Of a DNA stretch of 64,000 nucleotides, positions 1 to 11,394 are shown one piece after another. The stretch covers positions 7,936,001 through 8,000,000 of the forward strand of contig JAFFJZ010000007.1 in assembly GCA_018340375.1 (NCBI GenBank), in the 5' to 3' direction. Each line of letters opens with the position of its first letter. Position 1 is the stretch's first letter. Source of the stretch: Gonatopus flavifemur. Its lineage: Eukaryota > Arthropoda > Insecta > Hymenoptera > Dryinidae. The translations under genes and the position numbers were made by a program. The notes under the pieces are model-generated. The model was not told where the DNA came from. It did not search any database and saw only the letters and a list, made by a program, of their open reading frames with translations.

Positions 1-1300
1 TCTGATGCTCTCTTTCCGGTTAGCCCGTTCCTTTTTTCCGTAATCATATTACGGGCTCTACTGAATAATCTTTCACAGGGTACAGAAGTACCAGGGATTA
101 TCAGATATTCCATCGCAATGACGTACAAATTTGGATATTTAGATTTCATATCTTTCCAATATTTGATAGGATCAGAGGATATGTTAACTACTGGACTATT
201 AAAATATTGCTGCAATTCTATCGGAATATCTTCTGATGCATCTCGGTTAGAAAAGGAAGATGTTACCAGTTGTTTATGGACGTCCCATAAATCATCTTCA
301 TTGCTGTACACTTCATTTGAATCAATTTCATTGACAGGTTTTGGAATATTACTTATGTTTGAATTCAGAAGGCAAATAGTTTTATGTATAGCATTCGTAC
401 CTGTCAAAGGACTTCCAAAGTGGATTTTTTTGAAGCGAGGATCAATCATTGTAGATAGCGAAAGAAAATTATTTTCTTCCACGCGTGGACGCTTCTGAAT
501 AAAATCTCTTATTAAGATTTTTGATAATGTTATTATACAGGAATTCGGATAATTCATAAACAGGTTGGAACTTTTGTAGAGTTTTAATCAAGCAATTAGT
601 GATAGGTATTATTTTGCTGCACCTAATATATCTATCCCCAGACATTTCTACGGTTACTTGTTCAATAGGAGCAAGAATCTTCACAGCATTTTGAATCATG
701 TCAATTTCTAATCGAGAAAGCATTTCTGGATGTGATCGGTTGAATGAGACTATGCTGTTAAAAGGAGCGAGTTCTCGAAATCTCTTCAGCATGTAGAAAA
801 GTGAGTTCCATCGAGTTTCACATTCCTGAATCAATTGCAATACGGTTCCATCAGTTGCGCCATCTTTTTTTTTTTGTAAATTCTTCAATTCATCGCTTGA
901 ATTTACACTTTGTTTGGAATGTTTTATAATTGCTTTTGTTTTCCGTATTATTTGCAAAAATTCAGGAGTAGAATCTATTGACTTTTGAACAGCCAAGTTT
1001 GATGTGTGTGCGTAAAATGGGAGATGTTTACCCGATCCAAACTTATCGACAGGGGCTTTGACAATATTTGCAGCATTATCGGTGATCATTGCTACGACTT
1101 TATCTTCTTCAATATCCCATTTTGCCAAATATTGTTGAAAATAGAAACAAGATATGAAGGATTATGGCTAGCATCGAGACATTCTATTCCAATATCAATA
1201 GATTCTAATTCCATGTTTTCAGAATTGAGAAAGTGGACAGTCATTCCTAGAAAGCTCTGAGTATTGAATGGATTCGTCCAAACATCAGCAGTTAGTACAT
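1..1300 (-). pseudogene. hAT-superfamily transposase, C-terminal half, frameshifted
   Basis: Three minus-strand frames together give the catalytic half of a ZBED/Ac-like hAT transposase. Positions ~1300-1140 carry LTADVWT, where the first catalytic Asp is expected. Positions 1128-469 continue with MITDNAANIVK, then CETRWNSLFYML, the conserved hAT CxxxW region. Positions ~490-1 carry MIDPRFKKIHFG and the hAT C-terminal dimerisation motif VPCERLFSRARNMI, which runs off the window start. Frames change near 1130-1145 and near 470-490, so the protein cannot be made as one piece. The 5' part (BED finger, DNA-binding region) is missing and coding similarity stops at ~1300, where a large palindrome begins. 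A BED-finger hAT N-terminus on the same strand lies at 20.9-23.45 kb, but I cannot show that they were one gene. Confidence 0.85.
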
Positions 1301-1310
1301 TACCCAAAAA

Positions 1311-2575
1311 AACTCCAAAAAAGTAAAAAAATAACGCCAAGTACATGAAAATCCCAAAAACAAAGAATAAAAAAATCTAAAAACACATTCTAAAGGAAAA
1401 TTTCACTGCATTCAGAATTTCGAGGGGATATAAAAGGATATTCTCCATTTGAAAAAAAAAAGATATGAAATCAATATGAGTGACCAAGTACATTGGTTAT
1501 CCAAAGGATATGTGAAAGATTTTTGGTGTATTGAAACTTCAGTTTGTTTAAACTGTATTGAAGGTAATTTATGATTTTCATAAAAGCATTATTGTATGAG
1601 GAAAATAAATAAAACAAGCGTATCGTTCTGCCCGTATATATAGATACCAAAAAGTGAAAAAAAGTAGAATTCCACAAAACATAGAAATGTCTCACAAAAA
1701 CCCCTAAAAACTCCAACACAGTAAAAAATAACGTCAAATCCCAAAAATCATACAAACGTTTTACAATAACACTTGAGAAAAAATCCTTGAAAAAAATACT
1801 TCACTCTTTCCGGAAGATTACTTGATATAACAAATATACCATTGAAAAAAAGAAGGCAACCCTGTTTCGGAATTCGCATCAACCAGCAACACTTGGCGTG
1901 GCCGATGGTAGAAGTTTTTAGCCTTTATTATATACAAATGAATTTCTATAGAACATTAAACAAGAAATTTAAATGATATAATTTCATAAAATCTTCTTCG
2001 GCCACGCCAAATGTTACTGGTTGATGCGAATTCCGAAACAGGGTTGCCTTTCACATCTTTTTTTTTAATGGTATATTTGTTATATCAAGTAATCTTCCGG
2101 AAAGAGTGAAGTATTTTTTTTCAAGTGTTATTGTAAAACGTTTGTATGGTTTTTGGGATTTGACGTTATTTTTTACTGTGTTGGAGTTTTTAGTGGTTTT
2201 TGTGAGACATTTGTATGTTTTGTGGAATTCTACTTTTTTTTCACTTTTTGGTATCTATATATACGGGCAGAACGATACGCTTGTTTTATTTATGTTTTTA
2301 ATACAATAATGATTTTTTGAAAATCATAAATTACCTTCAATATAGTTTAAACAAACTGAAGTTACAATATACCAAAAATCTTTCACATATCCTTTGGATA
2401 ACCAATGTACTTGGTCGCTCATATTGATTTCATATCTTTTTTTTCAAATGGAGCATATCCTTTTATATCCCCTCGAAATTCTGAATGCAGTGAAATTTTC
2501 CTTTAGAATGTGTTTTTAGATTTTTTGTTTTTGGGATTTTCATGTACTTGGCGTTATTTTTTTACTTTTTTGGAG
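1311..2575. mobile_element. 1.27 kb foldback (large palindrome)
   Basis: Arms 1311-1905 and 1998-2575 are inverted copies of each other with small indels, around a ~90 bp spacer. The inner arm ends are a well-kept ~45 bp inverted pair around GATGCGAATTCCGAAACAGG. The outer ends share a motif with TCATGTACTTGGCGTTA; a diverged version occurs inside each arm (near 1690-1745 and 2150-2200), and a related string is at ~4905. ORFs inside are palindrome artefacts. It abuts the point where the hAT coding sequence is lost. No clear target duplication was found. Confidence 0.7.
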
Positions 2576-2579
2576 TTCG

Positions 2580-3170
2580 TTTTAGGGGATTTCACTTCTT
2601 TTTCTGAATATGCTTCCAACTGAACCCAAATAAAAATGAAATACCCCTGTCGAGTTTATAGCAGTCGTAGGAATGAAGGAAATGTCCTCAGATAACTTAT
2701 GTGATATAAAAATCCACTTGGATTTCCATCAGTCATCTCATCATTGGACGGCAATACATTATCGAAATAAAGAGTGAAGAAAAGAAGGGAAGAAAAGCGA
2801 ATTCCCATGAACAAATATACGTGTGAAGAATTCCGAAAACTAAATTTTCCTTGACTGATAAGTTGGCGCTCAAAGCAGCTCAAAGCGCTCAAAGCAACTC
2901 ATAAGGCTCAAAGTAGCTCACGCCGCTCAAAACAGCCCACGATATTGTGCTGAACATGTCTTGTGCGGAAATTTCCAGTGTTTTCAAGAAATCATTGTAA
3001 GAAAATCGAAACAACATAGATCTTACAGACAGAGGAAACTTGCGTACAATATATTCAAGGTATCCAACAGGAATTTTTTTTGCAAGATAGAATTTTTACT
3101 GTTTAGCATGAAGCTAAAAATAGCTTCCCAGCAAAAATTTTTCGGTCACTTTTTTGAATCATTGTGAAAA
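2580..3170. other. Unassigned intergenic stretch
   Basis: No credible gene. At 2870-2940 a short degenerate repeat of GCTCAAAGCAGCTCA-like units is visible. The ORFs here show no recognisable motifs. Confidence 0.4.
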
Positions 3171-3173
3171 GTA

Positions 3174-3432
3174 GCAGATAGCAAAAGTTCCGAAAATTAG
3201 ATCTCATTGAATTCTTTCGTGACCACAAAACGAACTACTGAAATGTCAGCAGAATAGAGTCCTTGGAGAATTCAAATCGCCTTTTGTCATAGTGTATATT
3301 GTACTGTATATAGTATGACAAAAGGCGATTTGAATTCTCCAAGAACTCCATCCTACTGACATTTCAGTGATTCATTTTGTGGTTCCAGAAGGATTCAATG
3401 GGATCTAGTGTTTGGAACTTTTGCTATCTGGG
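3174..3432. mobile_element. MITE, CCCAGATAGC-type ends, TA target
   Basis: Near-complete palindrome. The left end begins GCAGATAGCAAAAG and the right end finishes TTTTGCTATCTGGG, with TA at 3172-3173 and 3433-3434. The inner halves match around AAAGGCGATTTGAATTCTCC. A second element with CCCAGATAG ends and TA flanks lies at 56015-56261. Confidence 0.7.
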
Positions 3433-3647
3433 TAAGGAGATGTAAAATATTCATCATGCAACAAAAAGATATACCTTCAAGATATCAGATTGAAGACACT
3501 TTCTAGTACTGTACCAGACATTTTTCAGAATTTTGTGGAATATCCATTGAAATCATTCGAAAAAATTTTTCAAGAATATTTGGTTCGTTATGGTATTATA
3601 CAGGTATTCTATATTCTTCAAAACTGTACAATGTCACAGGAATTGAA

Positions 3648-4174
3648 TTAAAATTTTATGATGAAGCGGAATTCTTGCTTTTCAAAGAAATATATATACG
3701 AGTCTTTGGCATTGCGTGGCCAATGTCGCTCTTCAACTTGCAGATCATGAATAAATATCCGCTTTGTACCTTTACTTCGTAACATGCATGTGAAATTATC
3801 TTCAGAAATATTTTTACTCTGATGAAAAACAACAACTATAACTTTATAAAAGTGTTGTGCAATTATAATTTTTGAAGTTGGTACTGCTTTAATGTTTATA
3901 TTTTCTATCTTTGTTGCTTCAACATTATTGTGATTAAACATCATCAATTGCACAATTACATATAGTTCTGACGCTGTTATATATGATTTTTTAGTTTTAT
4001 GTAAGTTATTACAATTGTCACAAGAATCTTCGAAAATTTTCTATGTTGAAAAATTGAACTTGAATATTTCTTGAAACTCAAATGATTTGTGTGAAATTGG
4101 AGGTAGCCCAAGACGTGTAACACAATTTGTACCAATAATATGTTCGGTATATTCACATTTCGTACATTCCGTTG
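3648..4174 (-). pseudogene. USP-like (peptidase C19-like) domain, C-terminal half
   Basis: Reading on the minus strand from ~4174 gives CTKCEYTEHIIGTNCVTRL, one in-frame stop, then CDNCNN and a stretch ending YVIVQLMMF. A later part contains VVVFHQSKNISEDNFTC and WPRNAKDSYIYFFEKQ. Paired CxxC motifs followed by the L.I.L..F and VVFHQS-like segments fit the finger and His-box half of ubiquitin-specific proteases. The first ~22 residues overlap the N-terminal half at 8513-8899 almost identically, so the two are complementary pieces of one parent. A TA-flanked MITE (4175-4440) truncates it upstream. It could be a degraded host gene copy or transposon cargo. Confidence 0.55.
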
Positions 4175-4440
4175 CACTGAGAAAACAGATATCTTGAAAA
4201 ATACCATAATTTATGGATTTTCAGCGCTGGTCTGACCCGAGTCGGAATATTCACTTGCATGAATCTCTGAAGGTACCATAATTTCTTGGACTTTTTGAAA
4301 TAAGTATGGTACCTTCCGTATAAAAGTCCAAGACATTATGGTACTTTTAGAGGTTTTTTCAGGTAAATATTTAGACTCGGTCAGACCAGCGCAGAAAATC
4401 CATAAATTATGGTACTTTTCAAGATACCTTTTTCTCCGTG
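4175..4440. mobile_element. 266 bp MITE, CACTGAGAAAA ends, TA target
   Basis: Ends CACTGAGAAAACAGATATC and GATACCTTTTTCTCCGTG, with nested inverted repeats around ATTATGGTAC. Flanks are TG (4173-4174) and TA (4441-4442). The paralogous sequence at ~8605 reads CCGTTACGG with no insert, which gives the empty site and shows that the left TA has mutated to TG. A same-length copy is at 31115-31380. Confidence 0.88.
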
Positions 4441-4442
4441 TA

Positions 4443-5079
4443 CGGTAGTTATACATTAACTGAAGTGAATGCTATTGGATATTGGAAGAAAGGAAAAAGG
4501 ACAGAATATTGGATGTCCCAAGAAGGAAAGAGACAGAATATCTCTATGCCAATGGAAGAAACCCTCCCGAATTCCGACGACGAAGAACTCTCGTCGCTAT
4601 CGTGATTAAAATAAATCGAAAGTGGCGATGATGATGAAGAAAAACCCTGATGTTTTGATCGCATGAAAATTTGAAACGTTTGTATCTCGGGATCGCGTGA
4701 ACGGATCAACTTCGTAGTGTGCTTAATCGAAAGTGTGTATTCAAATTATATGATAGAAGTGTAATTATTTTTCGTGAAATTCAATGTGTGATGAGTTATT
4801 GTGGGTTAAAGATTTCTTGACTATAGAAAATCTTGGTTTTCGTGTAAAAATACACGGTAGCGCACGACTTATGCTTTCTCATTTTTTTTCTTTTTCAGGG
4901 TTTTCATGTACTTAGCGTCGAGACGCTACCGCGTCTCTTGATCTATGAGATGCTAGTTATATGATATAAGTTTCAGGCACATTGGAACTGGGGGAAGAAA
5001 AAAAAAGGGAAATCAAGTTCATTTTTGTTTGTTGGTTTGTCTGTGTGTATTTTTATGAATATAAATATTATACTAACTA
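4443..5079. other. Unassigned; repeat fragments
   Basis: No supported gene. At 4870-4940 there is a fragment related to the ends of the 1.3 kb palindrome and a short hairpin around AGCGTCGAGACGCT. At 4940-5060 a dispersed repeat unit (ATGATATAAGTTTCAGGCAC, then G-rich and TGTCTGTGTGT) recurs at ~6850. Confidence 0.4.
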
Positions 5080-5083
5080 TAAA

Positions 5084-5985
5084 TTTAGTTGGGGCAACTA
5101 AAAAAATTTAGTTGAGGCAACTAAAAAATTTAGTTGAGGCAACTAAAAAAATGTAGTTGAAGAAACTGATAGAATGCAGTTGGGGCAACTACAAAAATTT
5201 AGTTGGGGCAACCAAAAAAATGTAGTTGGGGCAACTAAAAAATTCAGTTGGGGCAACTGAAAAAATTTCGTTGGGGCAACTAAAAAATTTAGTTGGGGCA
5301 ACTGAAAAAATTTAGCTGGGGCGACTAAGGAATTTAGTTGAGGCAACTAAAAAAATTTAGTTGGGGCAACCAAAACAATTTATTTGGGCAACTAAAACAA
5401 TTTAGTTGGGGCAACTAAAAAAATTTAGTTGGGGCAACTGAAAAAATTTAGCTGGGGCGATTGAAAAATTTAGTTCAGGCATCTAAAAAAATTTAGTTGG
5501 GGCAACTGAAAAATGTAGTTGAGGCAACTAAAAAATTTAGTTGGGGCAACTGAAAAAATTTAGTTGAGGCAACCAAAACAATTTATTTGGGCAACTGAAG
5601 AAATTTCGTTGGGGCAACTAATGAATTTAGTTGGGGCAACTGAAAAAATTTAGCTGGGGCGATTGGAAAATTTAGTTGAGGCAACTAAAAAAATTTAGTT
5701 AGGGCAACTGAAAAAATTTAGTTGAGGCAACTAAAACAATTTATTTGGGCAACTAAAAAAATGCAGTTGGGCCAATTAAAAAATTTAGTTGAGGCAACTG
5801 AAAAAATTTAGTTGGGGAAACTAAAACATTGAGTTGGGGCAACTAAAAAATTGAGTTGAGGCAACTAAAAAATGTAGTTGTGGCAATTAAAAAAATTTAG
5901 TTGGGGCAACTAAAAAAATGTAGTTGAGGCAACTAAAAAATTTAGTTGGGGCGGCTGAGAAAATTTAGTTGAGGCAACTAAATTT
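5084..5985. repeat. Palindromic minisatellite, TTTAGTTG..CAACTAAA units
   Basis: Several tens of tandem units of about 22-26 bp. The typical core is AATTTAGTTGGGGCAACTAA and each unit is itself a small inverted repeat (TTTAGTTG / CAACTAAA). Variants have GAGGCAAC, GGGGCGAC or GGAAAC centres. The array is bounded by inverted ends CTAACTATAAA (left) and TTTATAGTTAG (right). Two solitary units with the same ends lie at ~6155-6190 and 6246-6280. The translated product is an artefact. Confidence 0.9.
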
Positions 5986-6289
5986 TATAGTTAGAATGAC
6001 TAAATCCATTCATTTGAACGTACTACCTTTCTATATTTGCCACTATCAAAAAAATGAATGGAAAAATACCAACAAAACAATTACTTTTTCGTTCAAAATT
6101 CATAAAGTGCGAAAGGAATGAAAATTTGAAATATGTGTTGATAAAATACGTCCTTGTAACTATAAAATTTAGTTGCCTCAGCTAAATTTTTTTGATAGTG
6201 CAAATATAGACAAATGGTCCGTTAACATGAGTGGATTCAATAATCCTAACTATAAAATTTAGTTGCCTCAACTAAATTTTGCTTCCTCG

Positions 6290-7042
6290 TTTAGAGGGAA
6301 GCTTTGTGATCGTTTCGAGGAGCCGAAAATTTGTTTGTCTCGAAATTCAAAATCTCCTAGACCAAAATGTTTCTCAGAACTCGGGGAACAATGTTGTTAC
6401 CGTGTCTGTCTGTCTGTCTGTCTGTGTGTGTGTGTGTGTGTGTGTGTCTGTAGCCCCCCCTAAGTTTCGTACGCGCATATCTCCCGTTCTGCTTATCCGA
6501 TCGTTTCGAAATTTCTATCACAGTTGTGGACTGGGGTGATAGTGGTCCCATATAAGTTTCAACCTAATTCATTCAGAAGAATTGGGTGGATGAGAAGAAC
6601 TCTGACAAAAAATGAACATTCTGCGTACGCGTGTATCTTTGCTTCCTATTATCCGAATCCGATCAAACTTTAACCACGTTTTAGTTATGACCCTATAGTA
6701 GCCCCATATAAGTTTTATCCAAATCGGTCAAAAACTGTGGAAAATTTTTCTTCGGAATTGATATTTTTTTTTTAAGCATGCCTTCCCCATGTCCATATTA
6801 TCCGAATGCCTTGGAACTCTGAGTTCATTCGAGTTACGAGATTTTAGTTACATGATATAAATTTCAGGCACATTGGAATTGGGGGGAGTAAAAAAAGCGA
6901 ATCAGGTTCCTTTTTGTCTGTCTATTTGTCTGTGTGTATGTAACAAATTTGCGAACGTGTATATCTTTTGTTCGTATTATTCGATCGTGATGAAATTTTC
7001 ACCAGAGTCATGTGCAGTGTTGATAGTGGTTCCATATAAGTT
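6290..7042. repeat. Dispersed repeat with (CTGT)n(GT)n microsatellite
   Basis: Contains CTGTCTGTCTGTCTG running into (GT)n at ~6402-6450. Diverged ~130-160 bp modules follow, recognisable by phrases such as CGCGTATATCTCC, CTATTATCCGA and CCATATAAGTTT. Modules recur at ~6470, 6630, 6840-7040 and 7617-7710, suggesting a degraded element with internal tandem modules. No coding support. Confidence 0.6.
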
Positions 7043-7544
7043 CCCGAAGAGAACATGAAGCTTCAGCGAACGTGCAGATCAGATGTGTATAGATCGAGCC
7101 GAAGATTCATTAGAGCTAACTTTTAGATTCACAAACGTTTGACAAAGGTTCTACGGACGTTGAAATGTCCGCCTCGAAATACGTTCAGGAAACATAGATG
7201 GAACGTTCGCTGAAGGTTCATCGAAGGTTTGACGAAGCTTCACAAAAATATCTATACTTATATTACTTTTGATCAATTTATATGAAGAAGAATTAATTGA
7301 TAAAGATAAATCATTATAAATTAATCTAAGTATAGCTATTTTTGTGAAGCTTCCTCAAACCTTCGATGAACCTTCAATGAACGTTCCATCTATATTTCCT
7401 GAAAGTATTTTGAGGCGGACATTTCAACGTTCGTAGTACCTTTGACAAACGTTTGCGAATCTAAAAGTTAGCTTTCATGAACCTTCGATCCGATCCATAC
7501 AGATCTAATCTGAATGTTCGCTGAAGCTTCATGTTCTCTTCGGG
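7043..7544. mobile_element. 502 bp foldback MITE, CCCGAAGAGAACATG ends
   Basis: Begins CCCGAAGAGAACATGAAGC and ends with the inverted copy. Arms of ~220 bp are rich in AACGTTYGC-like words around an AT-rich centre. It splits a repeat module (CCATATAAGTT / AAAGTTTCAACC), and the flanking duplication appears to be TT. It matches the element at 22739-23241 in length (503 bp) and layout. Confidence 0.8.
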
Positions 7545-8082
7545 TTAAAAGTTTCAACCTCATCGTCACAGAGGAACGGGAGGGCTGAGGAGAAATTTTT
7601 CGAAAAATCGTGATTTTGCAAACGCGTATATCTCCGCTTCCTATCATCCGATTGCAATCAAACTTATACCACGTTCTGGTGATGATCCTATAGTGGCCCC
7701 ATATGGGTGATTCTTCGCTAAACGTACAATTTGGATATCGAAATTTCTCAAATTTTTTGTGCGCATTATGAGAACAAATGGAGCATTATTATTACGTTGA
7801 TGGGTCAGAAATTTGATATCCGTAACGGGCCGGAAAAAATCTTAACGTTTTTTGTGTTTTTTTAAACAATTTATCCGGAGTTGCTCGTACTAGTTCCATC
7901 ACTTGAAAAAGCTTGATTCCTAAGCATTCTTCATGAGAAATTTCTACATATTGACGTCAGGAATCATTGCTGACATACTGAATTCTGATATTTTTGAATC
8001 AACCACCCCTCCTCGATTCTGAGGTGAAAAGTTCCATGTTCATTCTGAATTCCTCGGCTTTATTATTGGAACAAATAATTGA

Positions 8083-8528
8083 TTATAAATTCTCGGTCCG
8101 TCATGTTAGACCTAGTTGGAAGTTCTCAATCATAATTCAAGATTCGTAATCAGCAACCTCGAAAAACCCCCAGGTAGTGAGGTTCACACAAATCTGAAGG
8201 ATTATAAATTTTAGGGCCATCATATCGCACCCACCATTTGTGATTCCTCATTTCTACTTTCGGATTCGTTATCAGCGACCTCGAAAACCCCCAGGAGCCA
8301 ATTTTAAGCAAATTGGATTGATTATAAATTTTCGGTCCGTCATTTTGGACTCGTCATGTTGAATTTTGTATTTCTTATTCCGGATTCGTGATCACTGACC
8401 TCAAAAACTCCCACTCAGCCAGTTCCAAGCAAATCGGATTATTTATGAATTTCTGGTTCGCCATATTGGAATCGCCATTTTGAATTTTTTATTTCTAATT
8501 ACGGATTCATGATCAGCGACCTCGAAAA
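8083..8528. repeat. Four ~118 bp tandem repeats
   Basis: Four diverged units start near 8091, 8204, 8320 and 8438. Each begins GATTATAAATTT or similar and ends with GACCTCGAAAACCCCCAGG. The last unit stops exactly where USP-like sequence begins (CCCAGGTAGCCCAAGACG). Satellite-like or the internal array of a mobile element. Confidence 0.75.
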
Positions 8529-8530
8529 CC

Positions 8531-8899
8531 CCCAGGTAGCCCAAGACGTGTAACACAATTTGTACCAACAATATTTTCGGTATATTCACATTTCGTACAT
8601 TCCGTTACGGTAGTTATTTGGTGCTTCACTAAATTTTTAATAGATATTGAATTTCCGCAAATAGAAGCGATGAATTCTCCTGCATCTTGTGAGTGATTAT
8701 GCAAGTATTGTGGACCTGCAAGCTGTTTTAAAGCTATGATATCAAGGTTTTTTTGCGAATTGTAGTTCTGAATTGAAGTATTTATGATGTCATTGGGGTC
8801 AGATAAAAGTAATTGTTTTGTCTTAGAAGCACAGTACAATATACACTGCATTACTGCATTCAAATAAGAAGAAACACCGTCAACATTAGGAAGACCCAT
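8531..8899 (-). pseudogene. USP-like domain, N-terminal half, catalytic Cys replaced
   Basis: Minus-strand frame of ~120 residues opening GLPNVDGVSSYLNAVMQC. This aligns by eye with the Cys box of ubiquitin-specific proteases (G-L-x-N-x-G-x-x-C-Y-x-N), but the catalytic Cys position holds Ser. SQDAGEFIASIC resembles the QDA-EF segment, and ECTKCEYTENI the first zinc-binding CxxC. The sequence then fuses to the 118 bp repeat. Upstream of the first residue shown no ATG-led extension was recognised. An active deubiquitinase is unlikely. It could be a degraded host gene or cargo of a large DNA transposon. Confidence 0.6.
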
Positions 8900-9005
8900 T
8901 ACGTTTAACGCGTGAGTTTCTGTTGATTTTCCATCAATATTTTGGCCCCTGGATTATATATTATCCAATATCCTTATTCTTGAGTACCCAGGTGAAAAAG
9001 TTTTT

Positions 9006-10639
9006 TCAGTGAGTAAATTCTTTGAGTAAAATTACAGGTGGATCAAGAAAAAGTAGAAAGGATGCAGGTATACCATACATCTGTATGTTACTTACCACCA
9101 CGATCAATATCATCAGGTAGCGTAGGAGGAAAATGAAGAAAAGGCAGGAGTGCAGTGAATATACCACAGGTCCTTGCGTTAGGTACACTATTATCAGATT
9201 CTTCCAATAGAATCACAGGTAGATGAAGAAAGAGCAAGGAGGATGCATGTCACCATACATCTTTATGGTACGTACCACAAAGATCAATGTCATTAGGCAG
9301 CGTCATAGGAAAATGAAGAAGAGGCAGAAGTGCAGTGGATATACAAGTCCTTGCATTGAATAATACCACTATCAGATTCTTCCAACAGAATCATAGGTGG
9401 ATGAAGAAAAAGCAAAAAGGATGTACATGTACCATACATCTGTACGTTAAATCCTACCATGATCATTAAGTAGTGTTGAAGGAAAATGCAGGAGCACAGT
9501 GGATATATCACAAATCTTTGCATCGGGTGCATTCCACTGACCAATTGACGAATGATTAGAGAGACTGTTTAGGATCAACTAAACGAAAATTGAGCAGATA
9601 GAATATTCTGATTATAGAAATTATTGCAGAACAACTACAGGTCAACTTGACTGATGTGACTGGATGTGACAATTCATTCTGAATGTTTTCTTCCAAAGTT
9701 CCATCTTTTCAGTTGTTCCATTCAAGCTGGATTAAATTTATGTTCTTACAAACCTTCATTTTTATCTTTACTTATCTTGGTTTTGGAATGATTCAATTCT
9801 CAAATATCATGAATTTTATTAAATTGTCATAGAGTATTTTGAGTTAAGAGATTTAGTAACTCTAGGATCTATGAAATGTTCAAAATGTATTCAGAGTGAT
9901 TCATGATCGTTGAAAAGCAATATTGTATCAAATATCCAAACCATTTAATATTCATGATATTTGAGAATTGAATCATTCCAAAACCAAGATAAGTAAAGAT
10001 AAAAATGATGGTTTATAAGAACACAAATATAATCCAGCTTGAATGGAACAACTGAAAAGACGGAACTTTGGAAGAAAACATTCAGAATGAATTGTCACAT
10101 CCAGTCACATCAGTCAAGTTGACCTGTAGTTGTTCTGCAACAATACCTATAATCAGAATATTGTATCTGCTCAATTTTCGTTGAGTTGATCCTAAACAGT
10201 CTCTCTAATCATTCGTCAATTGGTCAGTGGAATGCACCCAATGCAAAGATTTGTGGTATATCCACTGCGCTCCTATCTTTCCTGCATTTTCCTTCAACGC
10301 TACCTAATGATCATGGTAGGATTTAACGTACAGATGTATGGTACATCTACATCCTGTTTGCTTTTTCTTTAACCACCCATGATTCTATTGGAAGAATCTG
10401 ATAGTGGTATTATTCAATGCAAGGACTTGTATATCCACTGCACTTCTGCCTTTTCTTCATTTTCCTATGACGCTGCCTAATGACATTGATCATTGTGGTA
10501 CGTAACATAAAGATGTGTGGTGACATGCATCCTTCTTGCTTTTTCTCCATCTACCTGTGATTCTATTGGAAGAATCTGATAATAGTGTACCTTACGCAAG
10601 GACCTGTGGTATATCCACTGCACTCCTGCCTTTTCTTCA
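9006..10639. mobile_element. ~1.5 kb foldback with ~175 bp sub-repeats
   Basis: Left arm (9133 to ~9830) and right arm (~9945-10639) are inverted copies with a short AT-rich centre. The outer parts are built from direct repeats of ~175 bp (phrases CATACATCTGTATG, GCAGGAGTGCAGTG, CAGATTCTTCCAA). One extra left unit, from 9006, has no right partner. The right end joins mariner coding sequence at ~10640. Confidence 0.75.
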
Positions 10640-11380
10640 TTGTGTGTTTGTGAACAGCTGCTTGCAAGGCAAAGACGGAAGGGATTTCTGTATCGCATTG
10701 TGACTGGAGACGAAAAATGGGTTCATTACGATAATCTCAAGCGCAGAAAATCATAGGGATATCTCGGCCATGCTTCCACGTCGACGGTCAAACCGAATAT
10801 TCACGGTTCCAAGGTTATGCTCAGTATTTGGTGGGACCAGCTCGGCGTAATGTATTATGAGTCGTTGAAACCGACTGAAACAATCACAGGAGCTTTCCGA
10901 AGTGTTTGACCCGGGGCGTCTGGGGCGTGAACTACGGATTCCTATTGGTTCATCCCACGCCCCTGACGCCCCACGTCACACACTTCGGAAAGCTCCACAG
11001 GCGATCGTTATCGAACGCAATTCATGCGTTTGAGCCGAGCATTGAAAGACAAACAGCCGCAATACAACGAGAGACATGATAAAGTGATTTTACAGCATGA
11101 CAATGCTCGACCCCATGTTGCAAAACTCGTCAAGACATACTTGAAAACTTCGAAATGGGAAGTCCTACCCCACCCGCCGTATTCTCCAGACGTTGCTCCC
11201 TCGGGCTATCACTTGTCTCGGTCAATGGAATACGGCCTAGTTGACCAGCACTTCCGGTCTTATAAAGAAGTAAAAAATTGGATTGATTCGTGGATTGCTT
11301 CAAAAGATGACCAGTTTTTTCAACGCGGGTTTCATATGCTGCCCGGAAGATGGGAGAAAGTAGCGGCCAGCGATGGATAA
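10640..11380 (+). pseudogene. mariner-type (DD34D) transposase, degenerate
   Basis: Plus-strand remnant of a mariner transposase. Visible pieces are RIVTGDEKWVHYDN (first catalytic Asp), GSKVMLSIWWDQLGV, ILQHDNARPHVA (second Asp) and HPPYSPDVAPSGYHL. The third catalytic Asp, expected in SPDLAPSDYH, is Gly. An in-frame stop follows KRRKS at ~10755. A 106 bp palindrome with a 5-bp target duplication interrupts the frame at 10890, and removing it plus one CACAG restores TETITGDRY. The N-terminal half is missing, with a foldback on that side. No terminal repeats were recognised. Confidence 0.88.
10890..10995. mobile_element. 106 bp palindromic MITE, 5-bp target duplication
   Basis: GC-rich palindrome with ends GAGCTTTCCGAAGTG and CACTTCGGAAAGCTC, flanked by CACAG at 10885-10889 and 10996-11000. 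Its removal restores the mariner reading frame. It has the same length as the palindrome at 21419-21524. Confidence 0.9.
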
Positions 11381-11394
11381 TACTTCGAATCATA

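Noticed and set aside
4449..4709. Minus-strand Ser-rich ORF (FSSSSSPLSIYFNHDSDESS)
   Set aside because: No family motif, no splice support, low complexity. It could be a remnant of a coding exon but I cannot support it.
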